Shown piece after piece: positions 26,804-33,469 of a stretch of DNA of 33,469 nucleotides (positions are counted from its first letter, which is position 1; every line of letters starts with the position of its first letter). The stretch spans positions 1 through 33,469 of the forward strand of contig RGDM01000032.1 of NCBI GenBank assembly GCA_009918675.1, given 5' to 3'. Source of the stretch: a bacterium (GTDB lineage Bacteria > Bdellovibrionota_B > Oligoflexia > Silvanigrellales > Silvanigrellaceae). The notes beneath the pieces were generated by a model. The model saw nothing but the letters and a program-made list of their open reading frames with translations, had not been told where the DNA came from and did no database searches. The translations under genes were made by a program, and so were the position numbers.

Positions 26804-27715
26804 ATGAATTACAATTCTAAAATGCGCGGACGTTTTGCACCTACACCCTCCGGACCACTTCACTTGGGCTCGCTCGTCGCTGCCTTGGCCAGTTATGCGG
26901 ATATCAAAATTCGTGGTGGCGAATGGCTTCTTCGCATTGAAGACGTTGATAAGACGAGGTCGCGAAAAATTTTTGAAGAGCAAATCCTCGCCGAACTTGA
27001 GCGGCATGCTCTGTATTGGGATGGACCAATTGTTCGTCAAAGCGAACGAGACGGACAATATCAGCGAGCGCTTGATCAACTTCAGGAGAAGAGCCTTGTC
27101 TATGCCTGTAGCTGTTCGCGGCGCAAGCTCCAGGAATTGCGCTGCCCGGAGAACTCAGAGGGAGAGCTTGTTTATCCTGGAGTCTGTCGCATGAGCGGAG
27201 CGTTGACAGCAGCAGACGAATTTCCATCGAAGCTGTCGATCCGTTTCAGGGTTCAACAGGGAACATATCAATTTGTAGATGAGTGGATGGGCGAATGTCG
27301 GGGATGCGTGGCCGATGAAGTGGGCGACTTTGTCGTCAGGCGTGCGGATGGTTGTTTCACATATCATTTGGCGGTCGTTGTTGATGACCATCTTCAAGGA
27401 ATTGATCGTGTTGTCAGGGGCCGAGACATCCTTCCTCTCACCGGCCGTCACCTGCTGCTGCAGCGGGCTCTGGGCTATGGTTCGCCCGCTTACGTGCACC
27501 TTCCTTTGGTTTTGAGTGAAGATGGAGACAAGTTGAGCAAAAGCCGTTCAGCTGCTGCCCTTTCAAAGGGTTGTGCGATTGCGAATTTGTGTCTTGCAGT
27601 TAAACATCTTGGGCTTGATGTAAAGAAAGAAGATTTTGCCACACCCGCAGAGGTTGTTCAGTTTGCTGTTAACAATTGGCATTCCATCGATAGGAAAATG
27701 GTCAGCCAAAAATGA
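26804..27715 (+). CDS. gluQ: Glutamyl-Q tRNA(Asp) synthetase
   Basis: About 303 residues, a truncated glutamyl-tRNA-synthetase catalytic core. It attaches glutamate to the queuosine base at position 34 of tRNA-Asp rather than to a tRNA end. GRFAPTPSGPLHLGSLVAALASY is the family N-terminus with the HIGH-type signature. RIEDVDKTRS, the zinc-binding set CSCSRRKL and YPGVC, and GDKLSKSRSA (KMSKS-type) follow. The anticodon-binding domain of GluRS is missing, as expected. The frame is open from 26780, but that ATG abuts the terminator; 26804 or 26822 are more plausible, both with poor ribosome-binding sites. The position just past a terminator recalls Shigella flexneri, where gluQ expression is limited by a terminator after dksA. 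Confidence 0.92.
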   Translation: MNYNSKMRGRFAPTPSGPLHLGSLVAALASYADIKIRGGEWLLRIEDVDKTRSRKIFEEQILAELERHALYWDGPIVRQSERDGQYQRALDQLQEKSLVYACSCSRRKLQELRCPENSEGELVYPGVCRMSGALTAADEFPSKLSIRFRVQQGTYQFVDEWMGECRGCVADEVGDFVVRRADGCFTYHLAVVVDDHLQGIDRVVRGRDILPLTGRHLLLQRALGYGSPAYVHLPLVLSEDGDKLSKSRSAAALSKGCAIANLCLAVKHLGLDVKKEDFATPAEVVQFAVNNWHSIDRKMVSQK

Positions 27716-27754
27716 GTGAGGTGATTTTTGATCGGGTATGAGCTTAATTTTCCT

Positions 27755-28927
27755 TCATATCACGTGTTTTGAGTCGAGTTCGGCAAGGTGTTCTTTCACG
27801 TTTGGGTGGTTCGGGACTAATGATAAACACTCGTGAAACGAAGACTTAGCCGAGGAAATGTCGCCCATTTTTTTGTATGCGAGACCCAAATTGTAGTGAA
27901 TTGCTGCCTTGTGTTCTTTCTCTTGAAGGTGTTGTAACGCATATCCATAAATCCGCACGGCATTGGGAAATTCTCTTGAGTTTACAGCCTGAATTGCAGC
28001 TTTGTTCAACAGTGCGGCGCGGTCCTTTTCAGACATCACACCGCGCATAATATGCACGGCTGCTTCGACTTCCTGTGGACTCAGGGGAATTTGCACCAAA
28101 GCATTTCTGGCTGATGGCAGAGGAGGATAAACATCCAAAGCCTCGAGATATGCTTTTTTCGCTGCGGCGAGATTTCCTTTTTTGACCTGTACGTCGCCTA
28201 TCATCGTTAAACGATCGGGGTTACTCGGACAGATTTTGTTGGCAGTTTCTAAGATACGCAGCGATCCGTCGAGGTCTCCAGCTTTGAGCTGAACGTTGGC
28301 AAGTAAATTCATGGCACGAACGTTATGCGCTTCAACTTGCAGCAGGCGTTTTGCAAGCAACCCAGCATCGTTGACATCGCCTGCATGAAGCCGAGTGATT
28401 GCATACTCAAGACGAACGATTGGGTCATGTGGGAATGCTTGGTAGGCTTCAATGACTGCTGCCAAATAATCTTTGGTTGGGTTCGAGTATTGAAAAACGC
28501 GCTGACTGTGAACTATTTTTTGCGCTTCGCTGCGTGTGTTGTCTGTTTGTCTGAGCACGTTGAGCTGTTCGCCCAAATTTCCGCTGAGCGCTGCAGACAA
28601 GTTGAACGCCTGGCGGATTGCGCAGTCGGCGACGAGAGCCAAGGCAGGTGTGTTGATCTCGGGGGCAATAATAAAACGCGTGATAGCAGAAATGCCCTGA
28701 TTGCGCGCCAGGCGTTGCTGCAAAATGTAGTTTTGCTTTACGTCAAAGGCTCGCAAATTATGCACTAAGCCCCACGGGTGTTTGGCGAGAGCCTCGGAGA
28801 GTTCTTTGTTGGTGTTGACACAAACAACTCCAAAACCAGCGCGTGACGTTCCTCTCGCTAACACCGCCTGGTCGGCTTGTCCCGAAAGTATCACAACAAG
28901 TGGATTCGTTGCGCCACCTTGTTCCAT
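27755..28927 (-). CDS. TPR-repeat protein with a receiver-like N-terminal domain
   Basis: A 390-residue cytoplasmic protein. Residues 1-110 resemble a CheY-like alpha/beta fold (PLVVILSGQAD, AGFGVVCVNTNKELSEALAKHP, GLVHNLRAFD, ISAITRFIIAPE), but the acidic pair and phospho-acceptor aspartate of true receivers are not evident, so it would be a pseudo-receiver at best. From about 160 onward there are helical tetratricopeptide-like repeats: NVRAMNLLANVQLKAGDLDGSLRILETA, NPDRLTMIGDVQVKKGNLAAAKKAYLEAL and AAIHYNLGLAYKKMGDISSAKSSFHECL. No signal peptide. ATG 28927 is chosen over the in-frame GTG at 28936 because AGGAGG lies directly before that GTG and at about 10 nt from the ATG. Partners are unknown. 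Confidence 0.75.
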   Translation of the reverse strand: MEQGGATNPLVVILSGQADQAVLARGTSRAGFGVVCVNTNKELSEALAKHPWGLVHNLRAFDVKQNYILQQRLARNQGISAITRFIIAPEINTPALALVADCAIRQAFNLSAALSGNLGEQLNVLRQTDNTRSEAQKIVHSQRVFQYSNPTKDYLAAVIEAYQAFPHDPIVRLEYAITRLHAGDVNDAGLLAKRLLQVEAHNVRAMNLLANVQLKAGDLDGSLRILETANKICPSNPDRLTMIGDVQVKKGNLAAAKKAYLEALDVYPPLPSARNALVQIPLSPQEVEAAVHIMRGVMSEKDRAALLNKAAIQAVNSREFPNAVRIYGYALQHLQEKEHKAAIHYNLGLAYKKMGDISSAKSSFHECLSLVPNHPNVKEHLAELDSKHVI

Positions 28928-28957
28928 TGCTACCACCCTCCTGATGTGAGTATCGAC

Positions 28958-28975
28958 AGGATCTTGCAGGATCTT
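28958..28975. repeat. Tandem AGGATCTT repeats upstream of the TPR gene
   Basis: AGGATCTT occurs at 28958-28965 and 28968-28975, exactly one helical turn apart. The repeats lie 31-48 bp upstream of the TPR protein start, near where a promoter would be. They could be an activator or repressor site, but nothing else supports this. Confidence 0.3.
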
Positions 28976-29040
28976 ATGGCAAATTCTCTGCTAAACAAAA
29001 AATCAGCCGTTACAGTATCTTGTCGGTGTGCCTGTGGAAG

Positions 29041-29072
29041 AAAAAAATCCCCCGCGGCGGGCGGGGGATTTT
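29041..29072 (-). terminator. Rho-independent terminator after tRNA-Ser
   Basis: AAAATCCCCC (29044-29053) pairs with GGGGGATTTT (29063-29072), with a GC-rich loop that may extend the stem. On the minus strand the stem is followed by a run of T. It lies 25 bp downstream of the tRNA-Ser 3' end. Confidence 0.88.
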
Positions 29073-29096
29073 ATCTCGGCTTAGGCCGGGTCAAGA

Positions 29097-29186
29097 TGGC
29101 GGAGAGAGAGGGATTCGAACCCCCGGTAGGATTGCTCCTACAACGGTTTTCAAGACCGCCGCCTTAAGCCACTCGGCCATCTCTCC
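29097..29186 (-). tRNA. tRNA-Ser (anticodon TGA)
   Basis: Read on the minus strand, GGAGAGA starts the acceptor and pairs with TCTCTCC. The D-arm is GCCGAGTGGCTTAAGGC, and the anticodon loop CTTGAAA gives anticodon TGA. A long variable arm TGTAGGAGCAATCCTAC marks a class II tRNA. The T-arm is CGGGGG-TTCGAAT-CCCT with imperfect edges. Discriminator G (typical for serine) and an encoded CCA end at 29097. Length is 90 nt. Confidence 0.96.
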
Positions 29187-29213
29187 TGGATTCATCTAGA
29201 GCAAGCTCAGGGC

Positions 29214-29384
29214 TTACTGAGCCGATTTCTTTGTCGTTGTCTTGGTTGCTTTGCTTGCAGCAGCTGGCTTCTTAGCAGCCGTTGGAGCAGTTTTTGTCAT
29301 CTTGCGGGCGCGAGCTGCTTTCTTCTTCGCTTGGCCCTTCTTGCGCAGCATTTTACGTGTGCGGCGGTTGTCTTTCTTACCCAT
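29214..29384 (-). CDS. 56-residue Lys/Arg/Ala-rich basic protein
   Basis: A short but well-supported gene: ATG at 29384, AGGAG 9 nt upstream, and TAA at 29214. The protein begins MGKKDNRRTRKMLRKKGQ, continues AKKKAARARKM and ends in an Ala/Lys/Thr-rich tail (AAKKPAAASKATKTTTKKSA). More than a third of its residues are Lys or Arg. The start resembles the small ribosomal protein THX (MGKGDRRTRRGK-type), and the tail resembles bacterial histone-H1-like C-termini. It may bind rRNA or DNA; neither assignment is secure. A TGAGC-TTGC-GCTCA hairpin lies at 29402-29415 just upstream of the ribosome-binding site. tRNA-Ser follows 27 bp downstream on the same strand. Confidence 0.75.
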   Translation of the reverse strand: MGKKDNRRTRKMLRKKGQAKKKAARARKMTKTAPTAAKKPAAASKATKTTTKKSAQ

Positions 29385-29472
29385 GATTTCAATCTCCTAA
29401 TTTGAGCGCAAGCTCAGAGTCTCTGCCAGTTAGCAGACAACTTTCGAGCCTGCAATACCCCGGGGCAAGACC

Positions 29473-30651
29473 TTAGAACAGGGTGTCCATACGGTCGCGC
29501 ATCTCTTGGCGGCTCTGTGCCACCTGGCCCTGCTCAATGGAATCAAACAAGGCTTTGAAATTACCGTCTCCAAAGCCTGGGTCCCCAGCACGTTGAATGA
29601 TTTCGTAGAAGAACGGGCCAGCCTTGCTATCGCCAAACTGTTCGCACATTTCCTTCATGAACAGCTGCAAAAGGTATTTGTGGTCGCGGCCGTCGACGAG
29701 GATTCCCTCTTTGCGGATTTGATCCATCGGCTCTCGGATCGCACCAATTTGGTTTTCTTCAATCCGCTGAGGCAGCTGCTCGTAGTACTTGCCCGGTGCA
29801 TCCAGGAAGCGACATCCGTCTTTGCGAAGGTCGCGCACCACAGGAATGATTTCTGGAACTGTGAGGGCAATGTGCTGAATTCCATTGCCACCATTGTCTT
29901 CAACATAAATCTGAATTTGCGAATTGTTAAAGTAAGGGGCAAGCGGCTGGTTGGTTGCAAATTTGATGCCGCTGTGCGGATCCCACATCACAATACTTTC
30001 AAGGCCCGAACCGGTCCCACCGTCGTGACCGTGGTGCGAGGTGTGGAAATCAATCCCCCAATACCGTTCAAAGCCCAGACAGTGTCGGTAAAACTCTGTT
30101 AGACCAACCATTGCTCGCATATTGCAAGTCACGTGGTCGATGTCTTGAAAGCCGTATTTGTTGCCACCCACGCCATTCCAATCGGCTGTCCATTCAAATC
30201 CGGGCGCGAAGAGGTTGTACGAGGATTTTTCAATAAAACGGAAACCAGCGTCTGAGAGTGGCGTTGCAATTGCAGTTTCACGCCAAATTCCCTTGCCTGT
30301 GTTGTGTTCTTGGATGTCATAAAGAAACGGGGCTTTCCGTTCTGCAAGAAATTCCGCTGCAGTGGCAATCGACTTAACTTCGAAATTTAGGAAGCCCATG
30401 CCCTCAGGATGATTTTTGAGATACTTTCCTGCCGTTGATGCGGCTTCAATGGGTTGAGTAAAAATCCAGCCGATGTGTCCAGGTCCGCGCAGTACAATGC
30501 TGCGCATTCCGTGGCGCAATTCAGATTCTTTGGTTGACCTTGCGACTTCACGAAAGTCAAACTTCTCTTTGTGCCACCTGACTGCACGTTCAAGATCTTT
30601 CACGAAAAATTGAACGGAATGGTAACCAACAAGGCCAAGGTGTTGTGTCAT
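29473..30651 (-). CDS. hppD: 4-hydroxyphenylpyruvate dioxygenase
   Basis: A 392-residue non-heme Fe(II) dioxygenase converting 4-hydroxyphenylpyruvate to homogentisate in tyrosine catabolism. It has two vicinal-oxygen-chelate domains. The iron ligands are H173 (DIDHVTCN), H260 (NGIQHIALTV) and E350 (GPFFYEIIQRAG). The C-terminal GFGDGNFKALFDSIE is the HPPD hallmark and disfavours hydroxymandelate synthase. A His-rich segment DFHTSHHGHDGG (about 201-212) is noticeable. GGAG precedes ATG 30651. It lies 59 bp after oppF with no terminator seen between, so it may belong to the oxygenase-oppD-oppF transcript. Homogentisate dioxygenase and a linked fumarylacetoacetase are not in the window. Confidence 0.95.
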   Translation of the reverse strand: MTQHLGLVGYHSVQFFVKDLERAVRWHKEKFDFREVARSTKESELRHGMRSIVLRGPGHIGWIFTQPIEAASTAGKYLKNHPEGMGFLNFEVKSIATAAEFLAERKAPFLYDIQEHNTGKGIWRETAIATPLSDAGFRFIEKSSYNLFAPGFEWTADWNGVGGNKYGFQDIDHVTCNMRAMVGLTEFYRHCLGFERYWGIDFHTSHHGHDGGTGSGLESIVMWDPHSGIKFATNQPLAPYFNNSQIQIYVEDNGGNGIQHIALTVPEIIPVVRDLRKDGCRFLDAPGKYYEQLPQRIEENQIGAIREPMDQIRKEGILVDGRDHKYLLQLFMKEMCEQFGDSKAGPFFYEIIQRAGDPGFGDGNFKALFDSIEQGQVAQSRQEMRDRMDTLF

Positions 30652-30710
30652 GTTTGACTCCGCATCAGCATCCGAGAATTAACAATTGTCTGTTCACAGG
30701 CGCGTTTCTA

Positions 30711-31718
30711 TCACTGAGACAGCTCGCCTGCAAAGTGGCAGGCAACCCAGTGTGGGCTCTGCTCGCTTGCGAGGTTTCTCAGTGCGGGCTCTTGGTTTCG
30801 ACAGATCTCTTTTGCGAATGGGCAGCGTGTATTGAAACGACATCCGGGCGGTGGATTAATGGGGCTCGGGACATCTCCCTGCAACACCTGACGTTCCTTT
30901 TTGCCACCCACCCTCGGTTCGGGAATACTTGAGATAAGTGCGCGTGTGTAGGGATGAAGTGGGTGGGAATAGAGTTCGTTGGCCTCTGTATGCTCGACAA
31001 TTTTCCCAAGGTACATCACAGCAATTTCGTCTGAGATATGCTGGATGACTGCGAGATCATGCGCAATAAAAACATAGCTAAGTCCGTATTTGTCGCGCAA
31101 ATCCATCATGAGATTAAGAATTTGGCTCTGAATGGACACGTCAAGAGCGCTGACAGGTTCATCAGCAACAATCAGCTTCGGCTGAAGGGCAAGTGCGCGC
31201 GCAATTCCAATTCGTTGGCGTTGTCCGCCAGAAAATTCATGCGGATAGCGATCAGCAGCCTCTGGATTCAAGCCAACTTCTTTTAGGAGTTCAATCACCC
31301 GAGCACGCATTTCCGTAGGGTTTTTGTACATCCCGTGGATTTCAAATGGCTCCGAGAGAATTTCTCGAATCGACATGCGTGGGTTTAGGCTTGCGAAGGG
31401 ATCTTGGAAAATAATCTGGAGTTCTTTGCGCAGGGCACGCATTTCTTCTGGCTTTAGCTTTGTGATGTCACGGCCTTCGTACAGAATTTCTCCGCCTGAG
31501 GGTTCGGTGAGGCGGAGCAGAGTTCTGCCAAGTGTCGACTTTCCGCATCCCGATTCACCCACGAGTCCGAGAGTTTTTCCACGCTGAAGCGAGAAAGAGA
31601 CGGTGTCTACCGCGTGCACACGGCCAACCTGTCGGCCCAGCAAACCGCCCTGAACGGGGAAATATTTTTGCAAATTTTTAATTTCAAGAAGTGGCAACGT
31701 GCCTGTTGATGAGTTCAT
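30711..31718 (-). CDS. oppF: Oligopeptide/dipeptide ABC transporter ATP-binding protein, OppF type
   Basis: A 335-residue ABC ATPase. An N-terminal [14 protein letters not shown] segment is followed by Walker A GESGCGKS (54-61), the Q-loop [12 protein letters not shown], signature [15 protein letters not shown], Walker [13 protein letters not shown] and the H-loop IAHDLAVI. The peptide-transporter C-terminal extension follows with [18 protein letters not shown], whose cysteines are the family's cluster-binding type. It pairs with OppD to drive peptide import through OppBC, which are not in the window. The frame is open upstream to 31766, but ATG 31718 overlaps the oppD stop as ATGA and fits family length. 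Confidence 0.94.
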   Translation of the reverse strand: MNSSTGTLPLLEIKNLQKYFPVQGGLLGRQVGRVHAVDTVSFSLQRGKTLGLVGESGCGKSTLGRTLLRLTEPSGGEILYEGRDITKLKPEEMRALRKELQIIFQDPFASLNPRMSIREILSEPFEIHGMYKNPTEMRARVIELLKEVGLNPEAADRYPHEFSGGQRQRIGIARALALQPKLIVADEPVSALDVSIQSQILNLMMDLRDKYGLSYVFIAHDLAVIQHISDEIAVMYLGKIVEHTEANELYSHPLHPYTRALISSIPEPRVGGKKERQVLQGDVPSPINPPPGCRFNTRCPFAKEICRNQEPALRNLASEQSPHWVACHFAGELSQ

Positions 31719-32749
31719 TCGGTGGCCTCTCTTGTTGGCATGCCAGTGTCGGTGGAATGGAAACACGCGACTTCAGAACCATCGCTTAAACGGCGGAGGG
31801 TTGGTTCCTGCGAGCGACACTCGGGTGTGACAAACGGGCAGCGGTCTTGGAAGCGGCAGCCCTGCGGAAATTTACCAAGGCTCGGAACAATGCCGGGGAT
31901 GGTTTTTAACCGCTCTTTGCGCTCTCCGAGGCGCGGAATCGATTCGAGGAGTCCGAGCGTGTAAGGGTGTTTGGGGCACGCAAAAAGCTGCTCGGCCGTC
32001 GCTCGTTCGACAATTTTTCCGCCGTACATAACAACCACATCATCACAAGTCTCTGCGACAACCCCAAGGTCGTGAGTGATGAGAATCGTGGACATGTCTT
32101 GCTCTTTTTGGAGGTCATTCATGAGCGCAAGAATCTGCGCTTGAATTGTTACATCGAGAGCAGTTGTTGGTTCGTCGGCGATCAGCAACTTGGGTTCACA
32201 TGCCAAGGCAATGGCAATCATGACGCGTTGGCGCATGCCACCCGAAAGTTGATGTGGATATTCATCGATCCGGATTTCGGGCGATGGAATGCGGACTTTT
32301 TTAAGCATTTCGATAGAGAGTTCGCGTGCCTCTTTTTTGCTTTTGCCGCGGTGAATTCGGAAAACTTCGGAAATCTGATCGCCGATTGTAAAAACAGGAT
32401 TAAGACTTGTCATCGGTTCCTGAAAAATCATCGAGATTTTGTTTCCGCGGAGAGCGCGCATTTCCTCTTCGTCAAGCGCAAGGAGATTTTTGCTTTCAAA
32501 GAGAATTTCGCCTGAGCGAATGTTTCCTGGAGGTGTTGGAATCAGACGCATAATTGACAAACTCGTCACAGATTTTCCGCAACCCGACTCACCAACAATC
32601 CCCAGTGTCTTTCCGCGGGTCACCGAGAATGAGCACGAGTCAACCGCATTAAATTCGCGGCCACCAATCTTGAAGCTCGTAACCAGATCTTTAACTTCAA
32701 GCAGAATTTCGCTCGACTGATGTTTTGCTGTGGTTATGTTTTGAGCCAT
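31715..32749 (-). CDS. oppD: Oligopeptide/dipeptide ABC transporter ATP-binding protein, OppD type
   Basis: A 344-residue ABC ATPase. Motifs: [22 protein letters not shown], Walker A GESGCGKS (53-60), Q-loop [14 protein letters not shown], signature [15 protein letters not shown], Walker [14 protein letters not shown]-loop ITHDLGVV, and the C-terminal [18 protein letters not shown] extension of OppD/DppD proteins. It forms the heterodimeric motor with OppF for peptide uptake. AGGTAG lies about 11 nt before ATG 32749. It starts 25 nt after the upstream oxygenase gene on the same strand and overlaps oppF by 4 nt. No binding protein or permease gene is adjacent within the window. Confidence 0.94.
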   Translation of the reverse strand: MAQNITTAKHQSSEILLEVKDLVTSFKIGGREFNAVDSCSFSVTRGKTLGIVGESGCGKSVTSLSIMRLIPTPPGNIRSGEILFESKNLLALDEEEMRALRGNKISMIFQEPMTSLNPVFTIGDQISEVFRIHRGKSKKEARELSIEMLKKVRIPSPEIRIDEYPHQLSGGMRQRVMIAIALACEPKLLIADEPTTALDVTIQAQILALMNDLQKEQDMSTILITHDLGVVAETCDDVVVMYGGKIVERATAEQLFACPKHPYTLGLLESIPRLGERKERLKTIPGIVPSLGKFPQGCRFQDRCPFVTPECRSQEPTLRRLSDGSEVACFHSTDTGMPTREATE

Positions 32750-32774
32750 ATTTTTTTGCTACCTGTGTTTCCAA

Positions 32775-33469
32775 TTATTTCTTAACGAGTCCAATTTCGC
32801 GCAGTCGCTGATGTAAAAATTCGTCTGCAACAATGGGCGAATATTTTGCTGGAAGCTGCGGATTCACGCAGGTGGGCAAAACGTTGAGATGACATTGTGA
32901 GTGTGGATGGACAAAAAATGGCATCGAATAGCGTGCAACATTTTTGCTGCCGGGTGGATTAACCACGCGATGCGTTGTTGATGGAATGAGGTCATTGCAG
33001 ATTCGACTGAGCATGTCGCCTGAATCGACAACCATTTGCCCGGGTCCGGATTCCACTGCGAGCCAACGGCCATCGTGTGTTAAGAGCTCGAGTCCTGATT
33101 CTGTGGCCTCGCAGAGGATAGTTATAAAATTGATATCTTCATGGGCAGCGGCACGGACGGCGCCGCTCTTAAATTGGTCTTCTGCGAGTGGCGGATAATG
33201 AAGTGCTCGGATGATACTGTTGCCGTCAACAATCATATCAGACAGGGTGTTGCGCGGGAGCTGCAGGAAAAGCGACGTTGCCTGCAAGAGAGTCGAGGCC
33301 ATTGTTTCTAGTTGCGAGTAGAGTTCAGTGAAGTTTGCGCGAAATCCGTCCACATGTTGGTCGGGCCAAATGTTTTTTGGATAGCGGGTTGCATTCTCTT
33401 TGTGAGTGAAAGTTTCACGTCCGACATGCCAGAATTCTTTGATATCTGGATGCTTGCTGTCTTTGGCGT
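32775..33469 (-). CDS. Isopenicillin-N-synthase-family 2OG/Fe(II) oxygenase, 5' end cut
   Basis: An open minus-strand frame enters from the right edge and ends at 32775, giving at least 230 visible residues. Upstream of an internal GTG at 33353 the frame continues with HPDIKEFWHVGRE and YPKNIWPDQHVDGFR, typical of this family, so the true start is outside the window. The iron-binding triad is visible as H and D in AAAHEDINFITIL and H in STTHRVVNP. The co-substrate-binding arginine is in NVARYSMPFF. Family members use 2-oxoglutarate (or none, in IPNS itself) for oxidative chemistry. The substrate is unknown, and the name does not imply penicillin synthesis. It is 25 nt upstream of oppD. Confidence 0.88.
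   Translation of the reverse strand, partial: AKDSKHPDIKEFWHVGRETFTHKENATRYPKNIWPDQHVDGFRANFTELYSQLETMASTLLQATSLFLQLPRNTLSDMIVDGNSIIRALHYPPLAEDQFKSGAVRAAAHEDINFITILCEATESGLELLTHDGRWLAVESGPGQMVVDSGDMLSRICNDLIPSTTHRVVNPPGSKNVARYSMPFFVHPHSQCHLNVLPTCVNPQLPAKYSPIVADEFLHQRLREIGLVKK

Noticed and set aside
32775..33353. The oxygenase starting at the internal GTG 33353
   Set aside because: The same frame continues upstream with residues typical of the family and reaches the right edge without a stop.

Overview
The window is a dense chromosomal segment from a Gram-negative bacterium. It carries lipid A core biosynthesis (waaA), a Tol-Pal type envelope system, a proteobacterial-length GyrB and the replication origin neighbourhood. 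ATP synthase a and c subunits are split from the F1 genes, both with Sec-like leaders. Together with a dnaA/dnaN/gyrB/gyrA block lacking recF, this suggests a deltaproteobacterial or Bdellovibrionota/Oligoflexia-type organism. That placement is inference, not proof. No insertion sequence, prophage, CRISPR array or obvious horizontally acquired island was seen.

Layout. 1-1611: start of an unknown minus-strand gene, a dyad in the divergent spacer, a fumarylacetoacetate-hydrolase-family enzyme (+), and a PduO-type cobalamin adenosyltransferase (-). 1621-7330: a tight minus-strand operon, in transcription order accA, cmk, tolQ, tolR, a TolA-like protein, tolB, then the adenosyltransferase. 7418-11610: a plus-strand group of citrate synthase, waaA and RNase G. 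11555-12421: an RdgB/HAM1-type pyrophosphatase (-). 12714-19801: a minus-strand run of gyrB, gyrA, an exported protein and a small transaldolase, with 4-nt overlaps joining the last three genes and a terminator at 12626-12659. 19929-21116: dnaN (-).

21117-21749 is a gene-free stretch packed with DnaA boxes and an AT-rich core, very probably oriC. It lies between dnaN and a plus-strand sua5 gene, which in turn runs tail-to-tail into dnaA (22894-24504, -). 24590-26600: two small membrane proteins, atpB and atpE. Then come tRNA-Lys(CTT), a terminator and gluQ. 27755-29384: a TPR protein, tRNA-Ser(TGA) and a 56-residue Lys/Arg/Ala-rich protein. 29473 to the right edge: HPPD, oppF, oppD and an isopenicillin-N-synthase-family oxygenase, all minus strand and closely spaced.

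The most interesting structure is at the origin. DnaA boxes repeatedly occur as tandem doublets with an exact 2-bp spacer (11 bp start to start). One doublet covers the spacer and -10 of the apparent sua5 promoter, and a further doublet lies inside the sua5 coding sequence. Other points of interest are a TolA-like protein with a long cytoplasmic N-terminus, an enlarged RdgB, an exported protein translationally coupled between gyrA and transaldolase, and a terminator directly upstream of gluQ.
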